DNA of 64,000 nt from Marinihelvus sp942491555. Its GTDB lineage: Bacteria; Pseudomonadota; Gammaproteobacteria; Xanthomonadales; SZUA-36. Of this stretch, positions 1-7,013 are shown in pieces. Every line of letters begins with the position of its first letter. The first letter of the stretch is position 1. A program made the position numbers and the translations under genes. The stretch lies in the NCBI GenBank assembly GCA_942491555.1, contig CALOBN010000005.1:992001-1056000 (forward strand), written 5' to 3'. A model generated the notes under the pieces. It did not search any database. It saw only the letters and a list, made by a program, of their open reading frames with translations, and was not told where the DNA came from.

Positions 1-164
1 ACGCGGCCGGCTTTCTTGTCCGCTTTTGCAAGCCCGGATTTACGCAGGTTCTCGATGGCCGCTTCCATATCGCCATTGGTTTCGACCAGGGCGTTTTTGC
101 ATTCCATCATGCCGGCGCCGGTGCGCTCGCGAAGTTCTTTGACCATTGCAGCAGTTACTGCCAT
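1..164 (-). CDS. tsf: Elongation factor Ts, N-terminal part (cut by window edge)
   Basis: EF-Ts is the guanine-nucleotide exchange factor that recycles EF-Tu during translation. About 54 N-terminal residues are visible, beginning MAVTAAMVKELRERTGAGMM, followed by the ECKNAL segment; this is the characteristic EF-Ts start (UBA-like helical domain). The start ATG at 164-162 is preceded by an AGAGAGGA ribosome-binding site. It follows rpsB on the same strand, the usual rpsB-tsf order. The rest of the gene lies beyond the left edge. Confidence 0.95.
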   Translation of the reverse strand, partial: MAVTAAMVKELRERTGAGMMECKNALVETNGDMEAAIENLRKSGLAKADKKAGR

Positions 165-177
165 GACTTTGTCCTCT

Positions 178-1425
178 CTATATTTTAGTCGCCGGGCTCT
201 GCGATGAGCCCGGCATTACAGGGTGTTGACCGAAGGGCTTGTCAGCCTTTGTCGTCAGCGTCCGTTTTTTTGGCAGCCGTCTTTTTGCTGGCTGCTTTTT
301 TAGTCGCAGTTTTTTTGCTCGCTGCTTTTTTGCTCGCCGCTTTCTTGGTCGTCGCTTTTTTGGTTGTCGCCTTCTTCTTGGCGACTTTCTTGGCAGGCTT
401 CGCCGGCGCTTCTTCAGCTGCGGCCGGGGTCTCAGCGACTGCTTCAGCTTTAGCTTCGGCTGCTTCTTCGACTTCGACTTCGGCTTTTTCGGTGCGGCCT
501 TCGAGCTCAGTACGGGCTTCTCCGGCGCGGTTGTTGCGACAACCTCGGAGGCCTCTGCAGGCTTGGATTCCGGAATAACCGGCTCCGGCTCAATAGCCTC
601 AGGCTTATTGACTGCAACTTTCTTCGGCGCGGCTTTCTTGCTCACCTTCTTGGTGTCTGCTTTCTTACCGCGAGCGGTTTTGATCGGGTTGCCATCCTTG
701 TCAAGCTCAATGAACTCGTCATTAGCGTCAGCCGGTGCCGGCATGGAGGCACGTCCTTCCAGGATCGAATCAGCAATCAGCTGGGTATACAGTCGTACAG
801 AGCGGATCGCATCATCGTTGCCCGGGATGACATAGTCGATGCCTTCCGGTGAGCAGTTGGTGTCGACCACGGCCACGACCGGAATGCCCAGCTTGTGGGC
901 TTCCTTGATGGCGATGTCTTCATGGCTCACATCTACGACGAACATGGCGTCTGGCAGGCCCTTCATGTTCTTGATGCCGCCCAGGGAACGCTCAAGCTTT
1001 TCCTGCTCACGTTGCAGCTGAAGAATTTCCTTTTTCTGCAGGTGGCTCAGTGAGCCATCTTCGGCAGCTGCTTCAAGGCTCTTCAGGCGCTTGATCGATT
1101 GTTTGATGGTGCGGAAGTTGGTCAGCATGCCACCCAGCCAGCGGTGCGAAACAAACGGCATGCCGCAGCGTTCTGCTTCTTCACGGATGGATTTGCCTGC
1201 CGCGCGCTTGGTGCCGACGAAGATAATGCTGCCGCGTCGTGCAGCCAGGCTGCTGGTAAAGTTCAGTGCCTCAACCATCAGGGGAAGCGTCTTCTCCAGG
1301 TTGATGATATGGATTTTACCCCGTGCTCCGAAAATATACGGGGCCATCTTGGGGTTCCAATAGCGGGTCTGGTGACCAAAGTGCACGCCAGCTTCGAGCA
1401 TCTGGCGCATGGTGACATCTGCCAT
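178..1425 (-). CDS. rpsB: 30S ribosomal protein S2 with long basic C-terminal extension (apparent frameshift in the tail)
   Basis: Small-subunit protein S2. The start is the ATG at 1425 (MADVTMRQMLEAGVHFGHQ), with AAGGA eight bases upstream; an in-frame start 13 codons earlier would add non-family residues. The S2 core spans about residues 1-235, with FVGTKRAA, HRWLGGMLTNF and PDAMFVVDV visible. The open frame gives 415 residues against about 240-250 for the family. The extra tail is Lys/Ala/Pro-rich at first, then becomes Arg/Lys/Leu-rich. Shifting by one base at the A5 run (T5 on the plus strand, 485-489) gives a much more natural Ala/Lys/Glu tail with KKAT and KKAAS repeats, ending at a TGA at 244-242. 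That stop lies just before the rpsB-tsf hairpin. The true end is therefore probably 242, with a lost base, a sequencing error or ribosomal slippage in between. Confidence 0.93.
   Translation of the reverse strand: MADVTMRQMLEAGVHFGHQTRYWNPKMAPYIFGARGKIHIINLEKTLPLMVEALNFTSSLAARRGSIIFVGTKRAAGKSIREEAERCGMPFVSHRWLGGMLTNFRTIKQSIKRLKSLEAAAEDGSLSHLQKKEILQLQREQEKLERSLGGIKNMKGLPDAMFVVDVSHEDIAIKEAHKLGIPVVAVVDTNCSPEGIDYVIPGNDDAIRSVRLYTQLIADSILEGRASMPAPADANDEFIELDKDGNPIKTARGKKADTKKVSKKAAPKKVAVNKPEAIEPEPVIPESKPAEASEVVATTAPEKPVLSSKAAPKKPKSKSKKQPKLKLKQSLRPRPQLKKRRRSLPRKSPRRRRQPKKRRPRKRRAKKQRAKKLRLKKQPAKRRLPKKRTLTTKADKPFGQHPVMPGSSQSPATKI
191..214 (-). terminator. rpsB-tsf intergenic hairpin (attenuator-like)
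   Basis: This is a perfect 8-bp inverted repeat (GCCGGGCT / AGCCCGGC) with an 8-base loop, just before the tsf ribosome-binding site. No strong U run follows, so it could be an attenuator, a processing site or an mRNA-stability element between the two genes rather than a full terminator. It lies outside rpsB only if the shifted stop at 242 is the true one. Confidence 0.6.
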
Positions 1426-1753
1426 GTTAATAGTCCTTGCATAAGGGATTCCGCGCAGGGGCAACAGCCGCCGTTACGCGTCAAAAATCCCGGGTTCATC
1501 CTCCACTTACCCTATCCGGAAACCCCGTTTTAAGCCGGGGCACCCAACCGGACGGTTGCGGCAAGTGTGCGTATTGGCCTGCTGATCAGACAGCCCGTGG
1601 TTAGACAGGAAGTGAAAGCAGGCAGAATTTTCTTCGTTACAGGCGGGCCTGATTCGAAGGAGCGCGAAGACTACCGGAAAAATGCCGTAACGGCAAGTAT
1701 TTCCGGCGCTTCCAGGCGGTTTGCGCCAGGGTCGTGTGCGGAGTCCGGGCTGC
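1426..1753 (-). promoter_or_regulatory. rpsB 5' leader and upstream region
   Basis: This 328-base gap separates the E2 gene from rpsB and holds no convincing gene. On the minus strand it is the rpsB leader. A nested stem structure is visible: an outer stem TCCGG/CCGGA (1515-1519 with 1548-1552) enclosing CCCCG/CGGGG (1523-1527 with 1536-1540). rpsB leaders in gammaproteobacteria often fold for autoregulation by S2, so this may be such an element, but I cannot match it to a known RNA family by eye. No confident -35/-10 pair was found. Confidence 0.4.
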
Positions 1754-3040
1754 CTATTCGGGCAGCGCCAGGTCCTCCAGCATGGCCTTCAGGAAGCGCG
1801 CGGCCTCACCGCCGGTGCAGGCGCGGTGATCAAAGGTCAGAGATATGGGCATGATGCGGTGTGCTTCCATGCCTCCCAGCACAGGTACAACTTCATGACG
1901 GCTCTTGCCTGCGGCCACGATGCACACGCAGGGCGGGCTGATAATGGGAGTTGCATAGCGACCGGCGTATACCCCGAAATTGGACAACATAATGGTGTAG
2001 TCCTTGAGGTCTTCGGGCGGAATTGAGCGGCTCATGACGTTTTCCTTGAGCCGGTTCACCGAATCACGAACCTCCTGAGCGGTCGCGCTGTGCACATTTC
2101 TGAGAGCCGCTGCAAACAAACCATCGGGTGTGTCAACGGCCATCCCAACGTCCATGCCTTTGTGGATCATGCGCATGTTCTTCTCGCCGTCGTACCAGGC
2201 ATTCAGTCCCGGTTCGACACAGGCGCCAGCCCACAGGGCGCGCAGCAAACGAACCGTAACGTCCTGACCATGCCGCCAGGCGTTCAGATCGGCATCGTCC
2301 ATCAGGCTGGTATGTACCACTTCGGCCTGGGCTTTGGACATGACGCGCGCCATGGTTCGCCGTGTACCGCGAATCGGTTCCCACTCGCCGCTTGCCCGGG
2401 GCGGTGGCGGTGCGGGAGGACGTGGCGTTCTGGCCTGCGCCGGAGGCGCCGACGGTGCGGCTTGTGCAGGCGCCGCTGCCTGCGGATCATTCGCCACGGC
2501 CTGCACATCGGCCCGTGTTACCACCCCACCTTTACCTGTGGGTATGACGCGGGACAGGTCCACCTTTAATTTCCGCGCCAGGGCGCGAACTGCCGGCGTG
2601 ACCTTGATGCCGCCAACACTGGAGACGGACTCGGCAACTATCGTGTCCGAGCTCTCCATGGCACCAACCACGGTTCCGGAGTCAGCGCGCGAATCATCAG
2701 ATTCTTCCGCGGCGGCGGGGTCGGTCTTACCGGGATCAACGTTCTCTGTGCTTTCTGGCGGTGCCGTCTCTGCTGCATCTTCCGGCACTGGATCCTCGCT
2801 GCCGTCACCCGTGTCAAAACCGGCCAGTGGCGCGCCGGTGTTGATGACATCCCCGGCCTGGCCGAAGAATTTGACGATTTTGCCCGCATAGGGGGAGGGC
2901 ACTTCGACGACTGCCTTGGCGGTTTCCATATTGATCATGGGGTCATCGACCTTGATCTCGTCCCCCTCGGAGACCAGCCATTCAACGATTTCCGCGTCGG
3001 GCAGGCCTTCGCCCAGGTCAGGCAGCTTGAAAATTTTCAT
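1754..3040 (-). CDS. 2-oxoacid dehydrogenase complex E2 (dihydrolipoamide acyltransferase)
   Basis: E2 core of a pyruvate or branched-chain 2-oxoacid dehydrogenase; it passes the acyl group from the lipoyl arm to CoA. 428 residues from the ATG at 3040, which overlaps the E1beta stop as ATGA. Upstream in-frame codons would add an unrelated Arg/Cys-rich stretch. The lipoyl domain covers about residues 1-76, with Lys42 in the METAKAV motif. An acidic Ala/Pro linker follows, then a peripheral-subunit-binding domain (TPAVRALARKLKVDL), an Ala/Pro linker and the C-terminal catalytic domain. The catalytic loop reads DHRACTGGEAA instead of the common HRxxDG: His is kept and Asp is replaced by Thr. I believe this form occurs in some proteobacterial E2s. 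No E3 gene lies nearby. Confidence 0.9.
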   Translation of the reverse strand: MKIFKLPDLGEGLPDAEIVEWLVSEGDEIKVDDPMINMETAKAVVEVPSPYAGKIVKFFGQAGDVINTGAPLAGFDTGDGSEDPVPEDAAETAPPESTENVDPGKTDPAAAEESDDSRADSGTVVGAMESSDTIVAESVSSVGGIKVTPAVRALARKLKVDLSRVIPTGKGGVVTRADVQAVANDPQAAAPAQAAPSAPPAQARTPRPPAPPPPRASGEWEPIRGTRRTMARVMSKAQAEVVHTSLMDDADLNAWRHGQDVTVRLLRALWAGACVEPGLNAWYDGEKNMRMIHKGMDVGMAVDTPDGLFAAALRNVHSATAQEVRDSVNRLKENVMSRSIPPEDLKDYTIMLSNFGVYAGRYATPIISPPCVCIVAAGKSRHEVVPVLGGMEAHRIMPISLTFDHRACTGGEAARFLKAMLEDLALPE

Positions 3041-4017
3041 GAGACTTCCATCACCTCGTTGACCGCGTTGAGGATACGCCCAACGCTGGGCATGTATTTC
3101 ATTTCCATTTTGTACAGCGGCATTACTGAATCGTAGCCGGTGACGCGTTTGACCGGCGCATGCAGGTGATACAAGCCTGCGTCTGCGAGTCCGGCCGCAA
3201 TTTCTGCACCGACACCACACATCCGTGCCGCTTCATGAACAATAACGCAGCGGCCGGTCTTTGCCACCGACTCGATGATTGTGTCCATATCCAGCGGACT
3301 AATGGTCGCCACATCGATCACCTCTGCGCTGATACCTTGTTCGGCGAGCTTATCGGCCGCCTCCAGGGTTTCTTTGACCATGGCGCCCCAGGTCACGAGG
3401 GTGATATCCGTGCCATCGCGTAGCACGAAGCATACGTCCAGGGGCAGGTCTTCGCCGTTGTCCTCAACTTCTTCCTTGTTGAGTCGATAGATGCGTTTGG
3501 GCTCCAGAAACAAGACCGGATCCGGGTCGCGGATTGCGGCGAGCAGCAGGCCATACGCACGGCCTGGCGAGGAGGGAATGACCACGCGAAGCCCGGGCAT
3601 GTGCGCAAAAATGGCTTCGGTGCTCTCCGAGTGGTGTTCCGGGGCGTGAATACCGCCGCCGAACGGCGCGCGCAGAACCATCGGGCAGCTCAGGCGCCCA
3701 CGTGTGCGGTGCCGCATGCGTGCCGCGTGGCAGATCATGTGATCAACCATGGCGTAGATAAAGCCCATAAATTGCGCTTCCGCCACCGGCTTCATGCCCT
3801 GCGCGGCCATGCCGATGCTCAGACCGGCGATCATGGTTTCAGCCAGGGGTGTGTCAATAACGCGCTCATCGCCGAAGCGCTGCGCGAGCCCCGCGGTGGC
3901 ACGAAATACACCGCCATTGATGCCCACATCTTCACCGAGTACAACCACTGATTCGTCCTGGGCCATTTCCCAGGCCAGGGCCATGGTTACGGCTTCGACC
4001 ATTGCTACATTGGCCAT
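3037..4017 (-). CDS. 2-oxoacid dehydrogenase E1 component, beta subunit
   Basis: 326-residue beta subunit of the thiamine-diphosphate E1 heterotetramer. Transketolase-like pyrimidine-binding features are visible: VVVLGEDVG near residue 25, DTPLAE, and the PFGGGIHAPEHHSES segment. A transketolase C-terminal domain follows, with VTWGAMVKETL, EVIDVATISPLD and VHEAARMCGVGAE. Its start ATG shares one base with the TAA stop of E1alpha and its stop overlaps the E2 start, so the three genes are translationally coupled. Substrate (pyruvate or branched-chain 2-oxoacids) cannot be settled from sequence alone. E1alpha/E1beta heterotetramers are typical of branched-chain complexes in gammaproteobacteria, which favours that reading. 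Confidence 0.92.
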   Translation of the reverse strand: MANVAMVEAVTMALAWEMAQDESVVVLGEDVGINGGVFRATAGLAQRFGDERVIDTPLAETMIAGLSIGMAAQGMKPVAEAQFMGFIYAMVDHMICHAARMRHRTRGRLSCPMVLRAPFGGGIHAPEHHSESTEAIFAHMPGLRVVIPSSPGRAYGLLLAAIRDPDPVLFLEPKRIYRLNKEEVEDNGEDLPLDVCFVLRDGTDITLVTWGAMVKETLEAADKLAEQGISAEVIDVATISPLDMDTIIESVAKTGRCVIVHEAARMCGVGAEIAAGLADAGLYHLHAPVKRVTGYDSVMPLYKMEMKYMPSVGRILNAVNEVMEVS

Positions 4018-5090
4018 TATTTCAACTCCTCGAGCGCGCGTTCCCGTTGCGCGGCCAGGTCGTGCGGGAGTTCCGCATACATGTAATCAAACATGGATTC
4101 GATGGATGGCTTGCCCAGTGAGGTGTATTCCTCAACCGCCGCATCAACGTCAGCAGCCGCTTCAGCCTGCAGTTCGGCCTCTCGCTCATCATCCCACTCG
4201 CCCTCGGCAACCAGGTATTGACGCAGGCGCATGATCGGTTCCTGCTTCCAGGCGCGGTCAACTTCCTCGTTATCGCGGTAGCGGGTCGCATCATCTGCAG
4301 TGGTGTGATCAGAGAGGCGGTAGGTGATCATTTCAATCACTGTCGCGCCGCCGCCCTCGCGGGCTTGTTTGATCGCCTCTTCCATAACCCAGCGTGCCGC
4401 GATGATGTCGTTGCCATCGACCTGCACCGAGGGCAGGCCACCGGCAACGCCTTTTTGTGCAAGGGTTTTGGCCTTGTTCTGCTTGCTGCGCGGGACAGAG
4501 ATTGCCCACTGATTGTTCACGATAACCAGCACCAGGGGCAGTTCGAAGGCGCTGGCTGCATTAATCGCTTCCAGGAAATCGCCCTTGGAGCTGCCGCCGT
4601 CGCCCACCACGCTCACCGCCACCCGGGCTTCGCCACGCAGCTTGTACGCCAGTGCCGCACCGGCCGCGTGCAGGCATTGGGTGGCGATAGGCACGCACCA
4701 GGCGAAATCATGCGCCGGTCCGGCAAAGTCGTTGCCGCGCTCGTCGCCGCCCCAGTAGTTCAGCACGTCGGACATTTTCACACCGCGCACAAACTGGGCG
4801 CCGTATTCGCGGTACATGGGTGCAAAGCAGTCTTCCTCGCGCATGGCACTGCCGATGGCCAGGTGCGCGGCCTCGTGGCCGAGGCAGGAGGCATAAGTGC
4901 CCAGTTTGCCGGTGCGCTGCAAAGCGATGGCCTTTTTGTCGAAAACACGCGTCTTGACCATTAAGCGATAAAGACGGCGCAGTTCGTCAAAGTCCGTGGC
5001 CAATGGGGGCACGTCTTTACTGACCAGGCGACCGTCCGGCGACAGGAACTGGAAAAAGTCAATTTTGAAGGAGGCAATCGTTGCCGACAT
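4017..5090 (-). CDS. 2-oxoacid dehydrogenase E1 component, alpha subunit
   Basis: 357-residue thiamine-diphosphate-binding alpha subunit, which carries out the decarboxylation step. The start at 5090 (MSATIASFKIDFFQFL) has a GAGGAAG ribosome-binding site; a longer frame from 5309 would run over the promoter. The ThDP motif GDGGSSKGDF ... NNQWAIS is complete. YREYGAQFVRG and the phosphorylation-loop region YRLSDHTTADDATRYR are also family-typical. It is the first gene of the E1alpha-E1beta-E2 operon and is divergent from tryptophan 2,3-dioxygenase. A perfect TATAAT lies about 80 bases upstream, and the leader folds into two short hairpins. Confidence 0.92.
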   Translation of the reverse strand: MSATIASFKIDFFQFLSPDGRLVSKDVPPLATDFDELRRLYRLMVKTRVFDKKAIALQRTGKLGTYASCLGHEAAHLAIGSAMREEDCFAPMYREYGAQFVRGVKMSDVLNYWGGDERGNDFAGPAHDFAWCVPIATQCLHAAGAALAYKLRGEARVAVSVVGDGGSSKGDFLEAINAASAFELPLVLVIVNNQWAISVPRSKQNKAKTLAQKGVAGGLPSVQVDGNDIIAARWVMEEAIKQAREGGGATVIEMITYRLSDHTTADDATRYRDNEEVDRAWKQEPIMRLRQYLVAEGEWDDEREAELQAEAAADVDAAVEEYTSLGKPSIESMFDYMYAELPHDLAAQRERALEELK

Positions 5091-5115
5091 TGTGGCTTCC
5101 TCTTTGAGGGGAGGG

Positions 5116-5150
5116 CGCAACCCGAGGTTGCGACCCGGGGCCTGAGCCCC
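5116..5150 (-). promoter_or_regulatory. Two tandem hairpins in the E1alpha mRNA leader
   Basis: CGCAACC-CGA-GGTTGCG (7-bp perfect stem, 5116-5132) is followed by GGGGC-CTGA-GCCCC (5-bp stem, 5137-5150). Both sit between the TATAAT box and the ribosome-binding site of the E1alpha gene. They may affect stability or attenuation; no ligand-binding family was recognised. Confidence 0.45.
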
Positions 5151-5169
5151 GTAAAAGGCAAAGTCGGCT

Positions 5170-5175
5170 ATTATA
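5170..5175 (-). promoter_or_regulatory. -10 box of the 2-oxoacid dehydrogenase operon
   Basis: A perfect TATAAT on the minus strand, about 80 bases upstream of the E1alpha start. No good -35 hexamer is seen at 16-18 bases, so activation by a regulator is possible. The 147-base gap also serves the divergent tryptophan 2,3-dioxygenase gene. Confidence 0.5.
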
Positions 5176-5237
5176 CTTGGACTTCTCCGGGAAGGGTCCA
5201 GTTTTGCCTGCTTTTCCCAAAGGCAATACGGCCCGTA

Positions 5238-6104
5238 TTGTGCAAGCTGTTGAGTGAAAAGAACGAAAACCTCAGGCCCCTTGAGGGCGGCATCCAGACC
5301 GACCTGCAAGGCCGGTTAACCTATGGCGGTTACCTGGGTCTGGATAAATTGCTGGAAGCGCAGGTGCCGCATAGCCGGCCCGAGCATCATGACGAGATGC
5401 TGTTCATTATCCAGCACCAGACTTCCGAACTGTGGATGAAGCTGATTATTCATGAGCTTGGCGCTGCCATGCGGTTGATTGCCTCCGATGATCCGGGGCC
5501 GGTGAGCAAAATCCTCGCCCGGGTAAAGCAGATTCAGCGTCAACTCTTTGAACAATGGAACGTGCTGTCCACGCTCACGCCGGCAGAGTACGCGCAATTT
5601 CGTGGCGTCCTGCGTTTCGCTTCCGGCTTTCAGTCGCTGCAGTACCGGGTGATGGAATTCATGCTCGGCAACAAAAACAGCGACATGCTGAAAGTCTTCG
5701 ACTATGACCCGGTTCAGCAGGCGAAGCTGAAAGCTGCACTGGAAGCCCCCAGCCTGTACGACGAGTTTCTCTGTTTTCTGCACCGAAGTGGCCACAGGAT
5801 TCCGCCGCAACACCTGAACCGGGACTGGCGCATACCCCACCAGCGGGATCCGGAGCTGGTACCCGTCCTGAAAGAGATTTATCAAAACACCGAGCGCTAC
5901 TGGATGGAGTACGAGCTGTGCGAAAAGATGGTCGATGTGGAAGAAAGCTTCCAGCTGTGGCGCTTCCGCCACCTGCAGACCGTCGAGCGCATCATCGGGC
6001 ATAAGCACGGCACCGGCGGATCCTCAGGTGTGGGTTTTCTCAAGCGGGCCCTGGATTTGACCTTTTTCCCGGAGCTGATGGATGTGCGAACGGTGATTGG
6101 ATGA
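5238..6104 (+). CDS. kynA: Tryptophan 2,3-dioxygenase
   Basis: Haem enzyme that opens the indole ring of L-tryptophan to N-formylkynurenine, the first step of the kynurenine pathway. 288 residues, close to the bacterial norm. Family motifs seen: LTYGGYLGLDKLL, HHDEMLFIIQHQTSELW, RFASGFQSLQYR, and the haem-ligand region WRFRHLQTVERIIG followed by HKHGTGGSSG. The start is uncertain: TTG at 5238 opens the frame, but TTG at 5250 (giving MSEKNENLRPLEGG) looks equally natural, and neither has a clear ribosome-binding site. The stop overlaps the next gene as ATGA, and an NRPS gene follows. It could therefore supply kynurenine for the assembly line, as such enzymes do in some lipopeptide clusters, or be ordinary catabolism. 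Confidence 0.93.
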   Translation: MCKLLSEKNENLRPLEGGIQTDLQGRLTYGGYLGLDKLLEAQVPHSRPEHHDEMLFIIQHQTSELWMKLIIHELGAAMRLIASDDPGPVSKILARVKQIQRQLFEQWNVLSTLTPAEYAQFRGVLRFASGFQSLQYRVMEFMLGNKNSDMLKVFDYDPVQQAKLKAALEAPSLYDEFLCFLHRSGHRIPPQHLNRDWRIPHQRDPELVPVLKEIYQNTERYWMEYELCEKMVDVEESFQLWRFRHLQTVERIIGHKHGTGGSSGVGFLKRALDLTFFPELMDVRTVIG

Positions 6105-6991
6105 GTATTCGCCACGAGATTAAATCTGACCAATTTGATGCCAGCCGGGTTTGCAGGCTTGTGCATAATTTTGGCGATCACCCGGGACTGACAACCGAGG
6201 CATTGCGGGGCGTGGCTAACCGGCTGCAGGCCAAAGATCGTCGCCATGTAAAGTTTATTGATCCATCCACGCGCGTTGATTCCGAGCTCCATCATGACCT
6301 GGAATCTGCTGACGGGCGTTCCGTTGACCAGGTATTTGATTCGCTGAACACGCCCGGCACGTATATCGCCATTTACGAGGCACAGGCAGATCCGGAGTTT
6401 CGCAAGGTGGTCGATGATGTCATCCATGCGGGACGGCGTTTGCTGAGCGGGGATGATGCCAAGATCTTCGACACGGATGCGTATGTGTTCATCTCCTGTG
6501 CGCCCACGGTGACCCCTTTTCATATCGATCGCGAAAACAATTTTTTTCTTCAGGTGCATGGCACCAAGCACATGTCGGTCTGGCAGCCGGATGACCGGGA
6601 AACAGTCTCAGAAGAGGCTGTTGAGGGTTGGATTGTTCATCAGACCCTGAAACATGTGAAATTTGACCAGTCCAGGTTGCCCCATGCGGCAGTTGATGGT
6701 GACCTTCGGGCGGGTGAGGGTGTGTTCATGCCTCCGACATCAGCGCACATGGCACAAACAGAGGCACCGGGGGGCGAGGTCTCTGTGTCGGTAGGCTTTG
6801 TATTTTATTCCAAAGCATCGAAGCGACGTGCCAATATTCATGCGTGGAACGCGATTCAGCGTCGCCTGGGAATAACGCCTTCTCCGCAAGGTGCCAGTTC
6901 CTTGGCGGATTCTGTCAAATATTTGCTCGGTTATGTGACAATCCGGGCCCTCTCCGCGATGGGTAAGTTGCCAAAGCCCAGAGGGATGTAG
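6101..6991 (+). CDS. JmjC/cupin-like Fe(II)/2-oxoglutarate-type oxygenase
   Basis: 296-residue single-domain protein of the cupin_8/JmjC-like type. The iron site is visible as PFHIDRENNFFLQ (His-x-Asp) with a distal His in PPTSAHMAQTEAP. HGTKHMSVWQP is the strand pattern typical of these double-stranded beta-helix oxygenases. The C-terminal part (about residues 240-296) is basic and helical. It overlaps tryptophan 2,3-dioxygenase by four bases and is followed after 22 bases by the NRPS starter gene, so all three are probably co-transcribed. The substrate is unknown: a free amino acid, a carrier-bound residue or a protein side chain are all possible. Confidence 0.75.
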   Translation: MSIRHEIKSDQFDASRVCRLVHNFGDHPGLTTEALRGVANRLQAKDRRHVKFIDPSTRVDSELHHDLESADGRSVDQVFDSLNTPGTYIAIYEAQADPEFRKVVDDVIHAGRRLLSGDDAKIFDTDAYVFISCAPTVTPFHIDRENNFFLQVHGTKHMSVWQPDDRETVSEEAVEGWIVHQTLKHVKFDQSRLPHAAVDGDLRAGEGVFMPPTSAHMAQTEAPGGEVSVSVGFVFYSKASKRRANIHAWNAIQRRLGITPSPQGASSLADSVKYLLGYVTIRALSAMGKLPKPRGM

Positions 6992-7013
6992 CAAGCAAGC
7001 CAAGGGGTGCAAA

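Noticed and set aside
470..500. Programmed -1 frameshift site in rpsB
   Set aside because: The run is G-AAAAA-G, not a proper X-XXY-YYZ heptamer, and no strong downstream stem or pseudoknot was seen; simple base loss is more likely.
204..835. Plus-strand frames opposite the rpsB tail, rich in Phe, Leu, Ala and Val
   Set aside because: They mirror the Lys/Ala-rich repeat of rpsB on the other strand; the composition follows from the AAA/GCx codons and there is no ribosome-binding site.
1567..2026. Plus-strand frames across the E2 gene end and rpsB leader
   Set aside because: They overlap the E2 coding region on the other strand and show no family resemblance or ribosome-binding site.
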